A DNA stretch of 64,000 nt from an uncultured Oscillospiraceae bacterium (GCA_904419145.1 CAJFQQ010000008.1:62001-126000), one strand, 5' to 3'. Positions 8,012 to 16,287 are shown, counted from the stretch's first letter. Notes: generated from the letters alone by a model not told the origin. A program made the numbers and translations.

Positions 8012-8233
8012 ATGCTCCCATCTTCCCGCCGCATTTCCCAGCCTCAGATACCCTCTGCTTCCGCCCCTGCCGCCATGCCCATGCGCCGCTATGCCCACCC
8101 CATCTCTGTTACATACGCACCGCCCACTGTTCTGGATCAGGAGGGGCTCCAGTGGATCTACGCCACCCTCTACGCCCAGTCCGTTGCACTGGAGGAGATC
8201 AAGGCACTTCTCAAAAGTGGTAACAACTTGTAA
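8012..8233 (+). CDS. Small hypothetical protein (73 aa)
   Basis: I do not recognise this protein. The ATG at 8012 is preferred over the one at 7997, because GGAGG at 7999-8003 is then a well-spaced ribosome binding site. The N-terminal half is Pro/Ser/Ala/Met-rich and probably disordered; the C-terminal half (LDQEGLQWIYATLYAQSVALEEIKALLKS) is predicted helical. It lies between spoIIID and an LCP gene on the same strand. No function is suggested. Confidence 0.55.
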   Translation: MLPSSRRISQPQIPSASAPAAMPMRRYAHPISVTYAPPTVLDQEGLQWIYATLYAQSVALEEIKALLKSGNNL

Positions 8234-8251
8234 ACAAATCGAAAACAAATA

Positions 8252-8330
8252 GTGACAGGTTTCCCCGACTTCTTGTAACCGACGTTAATTTGTGCTATAA
8301 ATGAGTTATGCTGTTGGGGGAACCTGTCAC
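8252..8330. promoter_or_regulatory. 15-bp inverted repeat flanking the LCP promoter
   Basis: GTGACAGGTTTCCCC (8252-8266) and GGGGGAACCTGTCAC (8316-8330) are complementary at 14 of 15 positions and enclose the promoter at 8273-8301. The arrangement suits paired operators or a transcript structure from an upstream start. Confidence 0.4.
8273..8301 (+). promoter_or_regulatory. Promoter of the LCP gene
   Basis: TTGTAA (8273-8278), a 17-base spacer and TATAAA (8296-8301), with an extended -10 TG at 8293-8294. Confidence 0.6.
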
Positions 8331-8346
8331 CAAGCAGTTCCCCAAC
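8313..8346 (+). promoter_or_regulatory. Leader hairpin of the LCP mRNA
   Basis: GTTGGGGGAAC (8313-8323) pairs with GTTCCCCAAC (8337-8346) in the 5' untranslated region, 20 bases before the ribosome binding site. Its left arm overlaps the distal half of the inverted repeat at 8316-8330, so two alternative structures are possible. Confidence 0.4.
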
Positions 8347-8380
8347 TCACCCAATTCAGAAACCAAAGGAGTCTCTTCCC

Positions 8381-9418
8381 ATGTCCCGTCCAACAAAGCA
8401 CCACCGTCGGCGCTCCCGTGGGGAGCGCGCTGTTCTCGTTGTGGCAATCCTGTTATTTGTCTGTGCCGGCCTCGTGGGGGCCTGGCTGTGCTTTGCCCGT
8501 CCCCCAGAACTGGACGACCCTGCCACAAATACGTCGGACACATCGGATCACCAACAAGGCAGTAACAGCAGCTCAGGTACCGACGAGGAGCCTGTCCGCC
8601 AGCGCAGGAAAAACTGCTTTACCATCCTGGTGTCCGGCCATGACGATGACAACGGCGGCAGCGACACCAACATCCTGGTGATGGTGGACCCGGACCAGGG
8701 GGAGATCAACGCCGTGAGCATCCCCCGGGACACCCTGATCAACACCGACTGGAATGTTCCAAAATTCAATGCTGCCTACAACGTGGGCGGCGTGGAGCGG
8801 CTGTGCCAGGAGCTGTCCAATCTGCTGGGCATCCCGGTGGACTACTATGTGGCTGTGGACCTGGAGGGCTTTGTGGAGCTGGTGGACGCCATTGGCGGCG
8901 TCAACTTCGAGGTGCCCATCGACATGGACTATGACGATCCCACCCAGAACCTCCACATCCACTTTAAGAAGGGGATGCAGTACCTGAACGGGGAGGACGC
9001 CCTGAAGGTGGTCCGTTTCCGCCAGAACAACGACGGCACCGGCTATGGCACCATGGACATCGGCCGCATCCAGACCCAGCAGGACTTCCTCATCACCGTG
9101 GCCAAGCAGATGCTCTCCAGCCTCAGCCTGGACATGCTGAACACCTATGCCGACCTGTTCGTGCAGTATGTGGACACGGAGCTGACCGTGGGCAACCTGG
9201 TGTGGCTGGGCCAGCAGCTCCTTACCATCGGCATGGACAATGTACACTTTTACACGCTCTCCGGCGAGAGCCGGTATCTGACTACCGAGGACTTCTGGGA
9301 CGGCAGCTACTATGTGCTGGACGCCCAGGCGGCCCTGGAGCTCGTCAACGACTCCTTCAATCCCTATGACCAGCCGCTGACGCTGGAGGATATGGATATC
9401 CTGGTCCCCGCGTCCTGA
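8381..9418 (+). CDS. LytR-CpsA-Psr (LCP) family cell-wall glycopolymer ligase
   Basis: LCP proteins move undecaprenyl-linked anionic polymers onto peptidoglycan outside the membrane. The 345-aa protein has a basic N terminus, one transmembrane helix (about residues 20-40), a Ser/Thr/Asp linker and the LCP domain with TILVSGHDDDNGGSDTNIL, INAVSIPRDTLI, KFNAAYNVGG and DALKVVRFRQNN, which carry the catalytic Arg/Asp residues. AAAGGAGT lies ten bases before the ATG. It is followed at once by a secreted SLH protein, so the pair is probably concerned with the cell wall. Confidence 0.92.
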   Translation: MSRPTKHHRRRSRGERAVLVVAILLFVCAGLVGAWLCFARPPELDDPATNTSDTSDHQQGSNSSSGTDEEPVRQRRKNCFTILVSGHDDDNGGSDTNILVMVDPDQGEINAVSIPRDTLINTDWNVPKFNAAYNVGGVERLCQELSNLLGIPVDYYVAVDLEGFVELVDAIGGVNFEVPIDMDYDDPTQNLHIHFKKGMQYLNGEDALKVVRFRQNNDGTGYGTMDIGRIQTQQDFLITVAKQMLSSLSLDMLNTYADLFVQYVDTELTVGNLVWLGQQLLTIGMDNVHFYTLSGESRYLTTEDFWDGSYYVLDAQAALELVNDSFNPYDQPLTLEDMDILVPAS

Positions 9419-9451
9419 CGCCCCATGCGGGGCAGAAAGAGGTACAATCCC

Positions 9452-10909
9452 ATGAAAAAACGCTTCTGCGCTCTGGTTCTCGCGGTCGTTGCGCTTCTCG
9501 CCTCTCTGCCGGCCATGGCCGCCGGCGGCGGTTCTATGGGAAATTTCACCCCCATCCGCTCCTATGATGGGCGCTTCACCGATGTCGCAGAAAGCAGCTG
9601 GTACTATGACAACATTGCCTACCTCTACGAACTTGGTCTGACCGATGGCCAAACTGCATCCTCTTTTGGCGTCTCCGCCAACATTACCATCGGCGAGGCC
9701 CTGAGTTTTGCCGCCAGAATCCACAGCACTTACTACCTGGGGGGGCCGGAAATCGGGCCCCAGTCCTACTACTCCCCGGGCATGCCCTGGTATACGCCCT
9801 ATCTCCACTATCTCAGCTCCAGCGGCATCAGCACTGCAGCCCAATTTTCCGGCCAATACAGCCATTCTGCCACTCGTGCACAGATGGCCTGTATTCTTGG
9901 AAACATCCTTCCAGACAGTGAATTTCCCGCAATCAATGACACTGCGGTTACCATGGGATACGCTCAGCGCCTTTACATCACCGACGTCAACGACTACACG
10001 CCCTATCAATCGGATATCCTGCAGCTCTACCGCTGGGGCATCCTCACCGGCTCCGACAGCCGGGGCTCCTTCTATCCAGACGCCTATATTACCCGCAGCG
10101 AATTTGCCGCTATGCTAACCCGCCTGGTCAATCCGAGTCTGCGCCTCACGCTGGCCTGGGATGTGACCTCCGCCTATTCCGCCGAGGGCACCACCTATGC
10201 CGATCTGGTCCAGGGGGGGCTCTCCTACACTACCCATTCACTGGAGGCCGCCGATGCCATTGACGCCAATATCCGCCATATGCTGAAAACCGGCTCCAAT
10301 ACCATTACCCTGCGGTATGATCCCGCGTCCCTTACCCGCTCCTTTGTAACGGATCTGATGAACCGCTATCTCAGCACCATTCGCACCTATATTGAACAGG
10401 GGTACAACGCAGTTACCTGCAATTACAGCACCAGCAGCGGCACCGTCACCTTCCGGTTTTACAGCAGCCTTTTCTCTGACAATCTTTTCAGCTCTGCCCG
10501 TGAAAAAACGATGGAGGCCGCCATCGCGGTCCATGACCACCTGTGGCAGACCGGTACGGTCACAGCCGGGATGACCGAGTGGGAAAAAGCCCGTGCCTAC
10601 TACACCTGGATCTGTGACAACACCGCCTATGACTACCGAGCTACAGACACCTCCCTCTCCCACAGCGCCTACAGTCTCTTTACTATAGGCAGCGCCGTGT
10701 GCGACGGGTATACTGCCGCCTACAATCTGCTTTTGAAGCTGGAGGGTATCGCCTGCTCCACGGCCTCTACTACAGACCACATTTGGACAGTAGCCACCTT
10801 GGACGGTACTACAGTCCACATTGATCCCACCTGGGGAGATCAGGCGGGGTACACCAACTACACCTATTTTGGCATGACCCCCGCTTTCTCCCTCTCCCGC
10901 TTCCAATAG
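9452..10909 (+). CDS. Secreted SLH-domain protein with C-terminal transglutaminase-like domain
   Basis: The ATG at 9452 (485 aa) is chosen because it starts a signal peptide (MKKRFCALVLAVVALLASLP, cleaved near AMAA) and has GAAAGAGG upstream. Three S-layer-homology-like repeats follow (FTDVAESSWYYDNIAYLYELGL; YTPYLHYLSSSGIS; LYRWGILTGSDSRGSF), which normally bind secondary wall polymers. The C-terminal third has the transglutaminase/protease-like triad in AVCDGYTAAY (Cys), TDHIWTVATL (His) and VHIDPTWGD (Asp). It is probably a wall-anchored enzyme acting on peptides or proteins; the substrate is unknown. It is 33 bases after the LCP gene and shares its terminator. Confidence 0.85.
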   Translation: MKKRFCALVLAVVALLASLPAMAAGGGSMGNFTPIRSYDGRFTDVAESSWYYDNIAYLYELGLTDGQTASSFGVSANITIGEALSFAARIHSTYYLGGPEIGPQSYYSPGMPWYTPYLHYLSSSGISTAAQFSGQYSHSATRAQMACILGNILPDSEFPAINDTAVTMGYAQRLYITDVNDYTPYQSDILQLYRWGILTGSDSRGSFYPDAYITRSEFAAMLTRLVNPSLRLTLAWDVTSAYSAEGTTYADLVQGGLSYTTHSLEAADAIDANIRHMLKTGSNTITLRYDPASLTRSFVTDLMNRYLSTIRTYIEQGYNAVTCNYSTSSGTVTFRFYSSLFSDNLFSSAREKTMEAAIAVHDHLWQTGTVTAGMTEWEKARAYYTWICDNTAYDYRATDTSLSHSAYSLFTIGSAVCDGYTAAYNLLLKLEGIACSTASTTDHIWTVATLDGTTVHIDPTWGDQAGYTNYTYFGMTPAFSLSRFQ

Positions 10910-10925
10910 CCTCTGCATCATTGAA

Positions 10926-10960
10926 CAGGCCGCCCCACTGATACCGGGCGGCCTGTTTTC
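10926..10960 (+). terminator. Terminator of the LCP-SLH operon
   Basis: CAGGCCGCCC (10926-10935) pairs with GGGCGGCCTG (10946-10955), followed by TTTTC. Confidence 0.8.
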
Positions 10961-10978
10961 TATAATATTGCGCCAGAG

Positions 10979-12277
10979 TCAGAAGCAGCAGCGGCCATCT
11001 CGGTCCACAGCAAAGGAGAGGCTGTAATAAGCGGCCATGGCCCGGATCAGATAGTCCGTATCCATGACTCCCGCCGTTTCGTAGGGGGAGTGCATTGCCA
11101 GCTGCGCAAGGCCGATGTCCACACTATACAGGGATGCGTGGGCCAATGCAATGTTTCCCAAGGTGGAGCCACCGGGTAGATCCGAGCGGTTGGCAAAGTG
11201 CTGCACCGGAACTTCTGCCCTGCGGCACACCTCCGTGAACACTGCCTGAGAGAGCGCATCGGTGGTATAACGCTGGCTGGCACTGTGCTTGATCACCACG
11301 CCGCCATTGAGGTGGGGGCGGTGGGTGGGATCCGCGTACTCCGGGTGGTTGGGATGCACGGCGTGGGCGTTGTCGGCGGACACCAGAAAGCTGTTGGCCG
11401 CCGCGACCGGGTAATCCGCCCCCAGCACAGCGCAGAGCCGCTCCAGCGTCCGCTGCAGGAAATCGCTGTCCGCACCCTGACGGGTGCTGCTGCCCACCTC
11501 CTCATTGTCAAAGAGGCAGTATACCGGGAGGCTCTCCCCGGGTTCCGCGGCCAAAAAGCCCTTCAGGCAGCCGAAGGCACACTGCAGGTCATCCAGCCGG
11601 GGCGCGGAGACAAATTCCATCCCAGCCCCCCAGATAGAGCCCCTCTGCCGGAGATATAGAAACAAATCCATCCCCAGGAGATCGGTCTCTCCGGCCCCAA
11701 CCATCTCTGCCACCATGGCACGCAGCTTTCCCTTGTCCTCAACAGTACCGAACAGAGGCATCATATCGGTTTTCGGGTCGTATTTCAGGCCGTTGTTGGC
11801 CTCCCGGTTCATGTGGATCGCCACGCTGGGGATCAGCAACAGATCCCGGTCAATCTTGACCAGCCGGCTCTCCACCCCCTCTGCCGTCCGAACCAGTACC
11901 CGTCCTGCCACCGAAAGAGGCCGGTCCAGCCATGGGGCGCAGAGCATCCCGCCATAGCGCTCGGTATTTAACCGGAGATAGTTTTCCGGCCCCTCTAATT
12001 CTCCATTCTCCTTGATCTGGAACGTAGGGGAGTCGCTGTGGCTGGCGCTGAGCAGAAATCCTTTCCATGTCCCGACAGGCACCTGGAACGCGATGAGAGC
12101 GGAACCATTTCGCGTCACGTAACACCGTTCCCCCGGCGCAATGCTCCACGGCTCGCCCTCCGCCAGGGCGCGATACCCCGCCGCCTCCAGCTCCCGGCGC
12201 ACCCGCTCCACCGCGTGGAAGGGACTGGGGCTCTCATCAATAAACTCCATGAGCTCCATGGTGATATTCTTTCCCAT
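10979..12277 (-). CDS. apeB: M18-family aminopeptidase
   Basis: M18 enzymes are cytoplasmic di-metal aminopeptidases, often preferring acidic N-terminal residues. The protein (432 aa) has metal ligands in LSASHSDSPTF, CLFDNEEVGSSTRQGADS (catalytic Glu pair), SADNAHAVHPN and the C-terminal MHSPYETAGV. The ATG at 12277 is used because AAAGGAGG lies upstream and the family starts MGKNITMELMEFIDESPSPFHAV; a longer frame to 12346 has no such site. It stands between converging terminators and is probably monocistronic. Confidence 0.93.
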   Translation of the reverse strand: MGKNITMELMEFIDESPSPFHAVERVRRELEAAGYRALAEGEPWSIAPGERCYVTRNGSALIAFQVPVGTWKGFLLSASHSDSPTFQIKENGELEGPENYLRLNTERYGGMLCAPWLDRPLSVAGRVLVRTAEGVESRLVKIDRDLLLIPSVAIHMNREANNGLKYDPKTDMMPLFGTVEDKGKLRAMVAEMVGAGETDLLGMDLFLYLRQRGSIWGAGMEFVSAPRLDDLQCAFGCLKGFLAAEPGESLPVYCLFDNEEVGSSTRQGADSDFLQRTLERLCAVLGADYPVAAANSFLVSADNAHAVHPNHPEYADPTHRPHLNGGVVIKHSASQRYTTDALSQAVFTEVCRRAEVPVQHFANRSDLPGGSTLGNIALAHASLYSVDIGLAQLAMHSPYETAGVMDTDYLIRAMAAYYSLSFAVDRDGRCCF

Positions 12278-12344
12278 GGTGATCCTCCTTTTTCTCTGGT
12301 TGCTGCCCTCTATCTTAACACAAAACTGCCGGGCTATCCACTCC

Positions 12345-12373
12345 AAAAGGGGGAGCGCCTATCGGCGCTCCCC
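12345..12373 (-). terminator. Terminator of the peptide-binding lipoprotein gene
   Basis: GGGGAGCGCC (12350-12359) pairs with GGCGCTCCCC (12364-12373) around a four-base loop. On the minus strand it is followed by CTTTT, a short T-run. Confidence 0.55.
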
Positions 12374-12386
12374 TGTACATGCTCCG

Positions 12387-14168
12387 TTATGTACCTGCCG
12401 CAGCGTCTGCCGGCCCTACGTTCCAGAAGAAATATGTCCCATCGGCAAGGCCATACACCCCTGTCAGCCCATCTGACAGCTGAGAGGTTCGTCCGTAATA
12501 AAACAGCGGCACTACTCCGCAGCTGCTCAACAAGATCTGCTCCGCATCGTGAAGGCATGCCTCCCTTGCGGAATTGCTGGCCGTCTCCGGCACCACATAC
12601 AGCAGCAGGTCATACGCCCGGTCATTGAAGCCGATCAAATTACCGCCGATGGCACCGGCCTCTGAATCCCAGCGGTTGAGGAATGCTGTTGCGTCATCAT
12701 AGGCTGCATCAAATCGGAAGGCCGCCATAGTGAACTCCCCCGCTAAAAGCCGGGTGCGCAGCTCCGTTCCATCCAGCGGATCCAGTGCCACAGTCACATT
12801 CAGCATCTCCTGCCAGAGGCTCTGCAGATACTCCGCCACCGCCTGGTTCTCCGGTGTATCCTCATAGAGATACGTCACCTCTGGGAAATCCTGGCCATTG
12901 GGATATCCCGCCTGGCTCAGGAGCTCCTGTGCAGTGGAGGCCCGCTCTTCACGGGTCGTTTCTGTCTGGGAGGCGCTGGCATCACCCACCGCCCGGTAAT
13001 CCCAAACAGTCATTTCAGCTTCATTATCAGCCCCATTGAGCAGATCTTCCGGCAGCTGAACCGAGCCCGTCTCCTCCTGCCGATCTTCCTGCCATTGGTC
13101 GTCCCGGTTAACAATCCCATGGGGGACAAAGCCGGTAGCGGCGGTAGCAGTGACACTCCCTGCTGCAGCCACCAACTCCTCCGTGTCAACACATGCGGCA
13201 AACGCCTGGCGTACAGTCTCATTGTCAAAAGGCGCAGCCAGGTTGTTCAGGAGCAGGGCATATGTTGAAGGCTCCGCCTCCACCGTCAAGGTCCCCGCCT
13301 CCGACCGGCTCTCGATCTCCGACTCTGGGAGACCTACCAGGAAGTTCAGCTCCCCATCCGTCAGCTCCTGATAAGCGCTTTCCGCATCCCCCAGCCAGGA
13401 GAAGGAGATCTGCTGGGCCTGGACAGAGGCCGCACCATAATATGTCTCGCTCTTCTCCAGCACAATACCATCATCACTGATGGACTGAACCGTATAGGGT
13501 CCATTGGTGACAATGGATGCCGCCGCGGTGCCCCAGGCAGCGCCATACTCCTCCACCACATCCGCCCGAACCGGCATTGTCAGAGTGCCTGCGCAAAAAG
13601 TATCCAGGAAATAGGCGCACTGCTCTGTGATTTTGATCACCAGGGTCTGGTCATCCTCTGCATACACGCCGGTAAGGAGGGTGCCATCCCGGTTCCCCCA
13701 CGCCTGGTCAAATCCTTCCACCATATAGAGCTGATGGATCGTCCCCGGCGGGTTTTCCATGCTGAACAGCCTCTGCCAGCCGTATACAAAATCCGACGCA
13801 GTTACGCTCTCTCCATCCGACCACCTAGCATCGCTGCGGATGAGAAAAGTGTAGGTGGTAGAACCATCGTTGTTCTTCTCTTCCGTATAGCTGCTGGCCA
13901 TACCATTGGCCAGCACAGCCTTACCCGTTCCATCGTCCTCCCACCGCAGCAGGTTCTCAAACAGATGATAGGTAATGGTCTCTGTATTGGAGGCCGCCGC
14001 CCGCGCCGGGTCCAGGTCGCTAGCCGGCCCTGTACACCGGACTGAGAGGCTGAAGGTATCGCCTTCCACCGTCCCCGCCGAGCTCTCCCCCTCACCGTTT
14101 CCACCACAGCCGGACAGGGCCGACAGCAGCAGCACGGCGCTCAAACATATTGCAAGCCATCGCTTCAT
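12387..14168 (-). CDS. Peptide ABC transporter substrate-binding lipoprotein (OppA/DppA family)
   Basis: The 593-aa protein has a lipoprotein signal peptide (MKRWLAICLSAVLLLSALSGC, lipobox LSGC at about residues 18-21). A family 5 extracellular solute-binding domain follows: ASNTETITYHLFENLLRWEDDGTG, DARWSDGESVTASDFVYGWQRL and later AGEFTMAAFRFDAAYDDATAFLNRW. It should capture oligopeptides outside the membrane. No permease or ATPase genes adjoin it, so it must work with a transporter encoded elsewhere or as an orphan receptor. The ribosome binding site AAAGGAG is about 12 bases upstream, a long spacing. Confidence 0.9.
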   Translation of the reverse strand: MKRWLAICLSAVLLLSALSGCGGNGEGESSAGTVEGDTFSLSVRCTGPASDLDPARAAASNTETITYHLFENLLRWEDDGTGKAVLANGMASSYTEEKNNDGSTTYTFLIRSDARWSDGESVTASDFVYGWQRLFSMENPPGTIHQLYMVEGFDQAWGNRDGTLLTGVYAEDDQTLVIKITEQCAYFLDTFCAGTLTMPVRADVVEEYGAAWGTAAASIVTNGPYTVQSISDDGIVLEKSETYYGAASVQAQQISFSWLGDAESAYQELTDGELNFLVGLPESEIESRSEAGTLTVEAEPSTYALLLNNLAAPFDNETVRQAFAACVDTEELVAAAGSVTATAATGFVPHGIVNRDDQWQEDRQEETGSVQLPEDLLNGADNEAEMTVWDYRAVGDASASQTETTREERASTAQELLSQAGYPNGQDFPEVTYLYEDTPENQAVAEYLQSLWQEMLNVTVALDPLDGTELRTRLLAGEFTMAAFRFDAAYDDATAFLNRWDSEAGAIGGNLIGFNDRAYDLLLYVVPETASNSAREACLHDAEQILLSSCGVVPLFYYGRTSQLSDGLTGVYGLADGTYFFWNVGPADAAAGT

Positions 14169-14224
14169 AGGCTGGTGCTCTCTCCTTTGTTAAAATGCTG
14201 ACGCTTATCATAAACGCAGGGTTC

Positions 14225-14253
14225 ATTATACCCGTTTTTCCGTCCATTGTAAA
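14225..14253 (-). promoter_or_regulatory. Promoter of the peptide-binding lipoprotein gene
   Basis: TTTACA (14248-14253, minus strand), a 17-base spacer and a perfect TATAAT (14225-14230), about 55 bases upstream of the ATG. Confidence 0.7.
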
Positions 14254-14302
14254 GGCGGCTGGCGAGAAAGGTTACAAATATTTACAATTTTTTCAAAATT
14301 GG

Positions 14303-14346
14303 GCAAAAAAGCGGGGACAGCTTCCATTTTCTGGAATTCTGTCCCC
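14303..14346 (-). terminator. Terminator of the DEAD-box helicase gene
   Basis: On the minus strand GGGGACAG plus TTCCA pairs with TGGAA plus CTGTCCCC (14313-14346) and is followed by GCTTTTTT. Confidence 0.7.
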
Positions 14347-14370
14347 CCCATTGCTGCAAAAAAAGCAGAT

Positions 14371-15525
14371 TTATGCCTCTATCAAATGGCCTTCGCTGTC
14401 AAATTTCATCTGGGTAATCTCATTGCGGGTGTGCTTGGCAATGTCATCCAGACGAACCATATCCGGATAGTCCGCTACCAGGGTAAATGCCACGCCATGG
14501 CGTCTGGCACGGCCGGTGCGGCCGATGCGGTGGACATAGTACTCGTTCTCATCGGGCACATCATAGTTGATGACCGCGTCCACATCGTCCACATCAATCC
14601 CCCGGGCCGCCACATCCGTGGCCACAAATACCCGCAGCTCCCCCCGGCGGAATTTTGCCATGACTTTCTCCCGCTTCACCTGGGGGATATCACCATGGAT
14701 GCATTGCGCATCCACGCCCCGCAGCTGCAGCAGATGGCTCACCCGCTCCGTGCTGCCCTTGGTGTTGCAGAAGATCATCACCCGGTCATAGTTCCCGTCG
14801 TTCAGGATCTTTTCCACTGTATCCAGCTTCTCATTCATAGGCACATCAAGACGGTATTGACGGATATCCGGCTTATTCTCTTCCACTGCCCGGACGGTGA
14901 TCTCCTCCGCGTCCCGCTGGTAGACCCAGGCGATATCCATGACCTCCCGGCTGATGGTAGCGGAAAAGAGCCCCAGGTTCCTCCGGTTCTTCATCTGGTC
15001 CAGCAGCCGGGTCACGTCGTGGATAAAGCCCATGTCCAGCATCCGGTCCGCCTCATCCAGCACCACCGTCTCCACCTTGTCCAGCCGGACAGTGTGCCGC
15101 TTGAGGTGATCGCCAAGGCGCCCCGGCGTGGCAATCACAATTTGCGGCTTCTTTTTCAATGTATCAATCTGCTTTCCGATGGGCTGGCCTCCGTACAGGC
15201 AGACCATGCGGATGCCCGCCTTGAACTGGGCGATTTCCCGCATCTCACTGGTAATCTGCAGCGCCAGCTCCCGGGTGGGGGCCAGGATCACCGCCTGCAC
15301 GTCGCTGCTGTCTGTGTCGATGTGCTCCACGATCGGAATACCGAAGGCGAAAGTCTTCCCGGTGCCGGTGGGGGCTTTTGCCGTGACATCCTTCCACGCC
15401 ATCATGGGCGGGATGCACCCGGCCTGGACCGGGGTGGACTGCTCATAGCCCTTTTTCTTCAATGCGTGCAGCATCTCCTCCGACAGCCCCAGGCTGTCAA
15501 AGGGCACGCCCTGTGCGATCTCCAT
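14371..15525 (-). CDS. DEAD-box ATP-dependent RNA helicase
   Basis: The 384-aa protein carries the helicase core in order: Q motif (PFDSLGLSEEM and QSTPVQ), motif I APTGTGKT, Ia PTRELALQI, II VLDEADRMLDMGF, III FSATIS, V DVAARGIDVDDVDAVINYDVP, VI HRIGRTGR. It is short, with no long C-terminal RNA-binding tail, so it is close to a minimal core such as RhlE/CshA-type proteins lacking the extension. Probable roles are RNA unwinding in ribosome assembly or mRNA decay. AAAGGAAC lies upstream of the ATG. Confidence 0.95.
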   Translation of the reverse strand: MEIAQGVPFDSLGLSEEMLHALKKKGYEQSTPVQAGCIPPMMAWKDVTAKAPTGTGKTFAFGIPIVEHIDTDSSDVQAVILAPTRELALQITSEMREIAQFKAGIRMVCLYGGQPIGKQIDTLKKKPQIVIATPGRLGDHLKRHTVRLDKVETVVLDEADRMLDMGFIHDVTRLLDQMKNRRNLGLFSATISREVMDIAWVYQRDAEEITVRAVEENKPDIRQYRLDVPMNEKLDTVEKILNDGNYDRVMIFCNTKGSTERVSHLLQLRGVDAQCIHGDIPQVKREKVMAKFRRGELRVFVATDVAARGIDVDDVDAVINYDVPDENEYYVHRIGRTGRARRHGVAFTLVADYPDMVRLDDIAKHTRNEITQMKFDSEGHLIEA

Positions 15526-15575
15526 AGCTGTTCCTTTCTATCTCATATGGGAGCAAAAAGCTATCATACTCCCCC

Positions 15576-15603
15576 ATTTTAGTATGGAATCAGTATAACA
15601 CAA
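15576..15603 (-). promoter_or_regulatory. Promoter of the DEAD-box helicase gene
   Basis: TTGTGT (15598-15603, minus strand), a 16-base spacer and TAAAAT (15576-15581). Confidence 0.5.
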
Positions 15604-15736
15604 AGAAAAGAAGCCCGCAAGTCCCTTCAAAACCGCTGTTGCTTCCCCGCTTGCCCGTGGGAAGGCTAGCGCTGGGCGCCCCCTGCTCCGTGGGGCATCC
15701 GGTTCCATCCGAGGCGGACTCCCCCATACTGGATCT
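15604..15736. other. Structured GC-rich intergenic segment, unassigned
   Basis: No open frame or known RNA is recognisable here. Short self-complementary blocks (GGGCGCC; CCCC with GGGG around 15690-15703) suggest RNA structure or an intergenic repeat. It sits between the helicase promoter and a terminator-like hairpin. Confidence 0.3.
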
Positions 15737-15769
15737 TACAAACAAATAGGAGGGCCGCAAGCCCTCCCT
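15737..15769 (-). terminator. Terminator-like hairpin after the 58-aa gene
   Basis: GGAGGGC and GCCCTCC arms (15749-15768) form a stem; on the minus strand TATTTGTTTG follows. Confidence 0.5.
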
Positions 15770-15794
15770 GTCCTCTCACGATGCCCTTCTGCCC

Positions 15795-15971
15795 TCAGCC
15801 CTCATCCTCCGCGGCCTGCAGATATTCCTCCTCCGCCTCCCGGATGGCGGCGCGCAGCATCTCGGCAGTCTCAATTATGCGCTTGGGGTCATTGATGTCA
15901 TATACCATATATTGCAGCGCGTCGTCCGCTCGGCCCAACAGCGTGGCATAGAGTTTTTTGTAATCTAACAC
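15795..15971 (-). CDS. Small acidic hypothetical protein (58 aa)
   Basis: A GTG at 15971 opens a 58-aa frame, VLDYKKLYATLLGRADDALQ then YMVYDINDPKRIIETAEMLR and an acidic helical tail ending AEEEYLQAAEDEG. AAGGA lies eight bases before the GTG, and a near-consensus promoter lies directly upstream. I do not recognise the family. It is divergent from an RHH protein gene 98 bases away. Confidence 0.6.
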   Translation of the reverse strand: MLDYKKLYATLLGRADDALQYMVYDINDPKRIIETAEMLRAAIREAEEEYLQAAEDEG

Positions 15972-15993
15972 GATAACATCCTTCTTTTGATGT

Positions 15994-16022
15994 ATTTTAT
16001 CTTATTTTACAGGAATAGTCAA
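15994..16022 (-). promoter_or_regulatory. Promoter of the 58-aa gene
   Basis: TTGACT (16017-16022, minus strand), a 17-base spacer and TAAAAT (15994-15999), 23 bases before the GTG start. Confidence 0.65.
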
Positions 16023-16069
16023 TATATCCCATCAAAATATGCCATTCTACCTGCAAAGGAGGATATCTT

Positions 16070-16237
16070 ATGAAACCTTTAAAGGTAAAAGCAAGCATTA
16101 CACTAGATGAAGATGTCTATGAAAAGGCCAAATTACTGGCCGAGGAGGACGACCGCTCCCTGTCCTCCCATATCAACCTCCTGCTGTGCGATCGCATCCG
16201 GGCCTGGGAGGAGGAGAAGAAACAGAAAGAAAAATAG
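16070..16237 (+). CDS. Ribbon-helix-helix (CopG/Arc-like) small DNA-binding protein
   Basis: This 55-aa protein reads KVKASITLDEDVYEKAKLLA then EEDDRSLSSHINLLLCDRIR and a charged tail of Lys and Glu. A short beta strand followed by two helices with SLSSHIN at the turn fits the RHH fold of CopG/Arc repressors and type II antitoxins. AAAGGAGG sits ideally before the ATG. No toxin gene follows: a terminator comes at once, then the convergent tex gene. It may regulate the divergent 58-aa gene. Confidence 0.65.
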   Translation: MKPLKVKASITLDEDVYEKAKLLAEEDDRSLSSHINLLLCDRIRAWEEEKKQKEK

Positions 16238-16238
16238 A

Positions 16239-16280
16239 ACAGCCGGCTGGGACAGCGCCCAAGCCGGCTGTTTATTTTTT
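16239..16280. terminator. Bidirectional terminator between the RHH gene and tex
   Basis: ACAGCCGGCT (16239-16248) pairs with AGCCGGCTGT (16262-16271), followed by TTTATTTTTT on the plus strand. Confidence 0.8.
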
Positions 16281-16287
16281 CCTATGG

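Noticed and set aside
14311..14326. A 16-base sequence shared by 14311-14326 and 58056-58071 as a dispersed repeat
   Set aside because: A single exact 16-mer match is within chance expectation for 64 kb of GC-rich DNA, and the flanks do not align.
15795..16237. Classical type II toxin-antitoxin module
   Set aside because: The genes are divergent rather than overlapping, and the 58-aa protein matches no toxin fold I recognise. Kept only as a small-gene pair.
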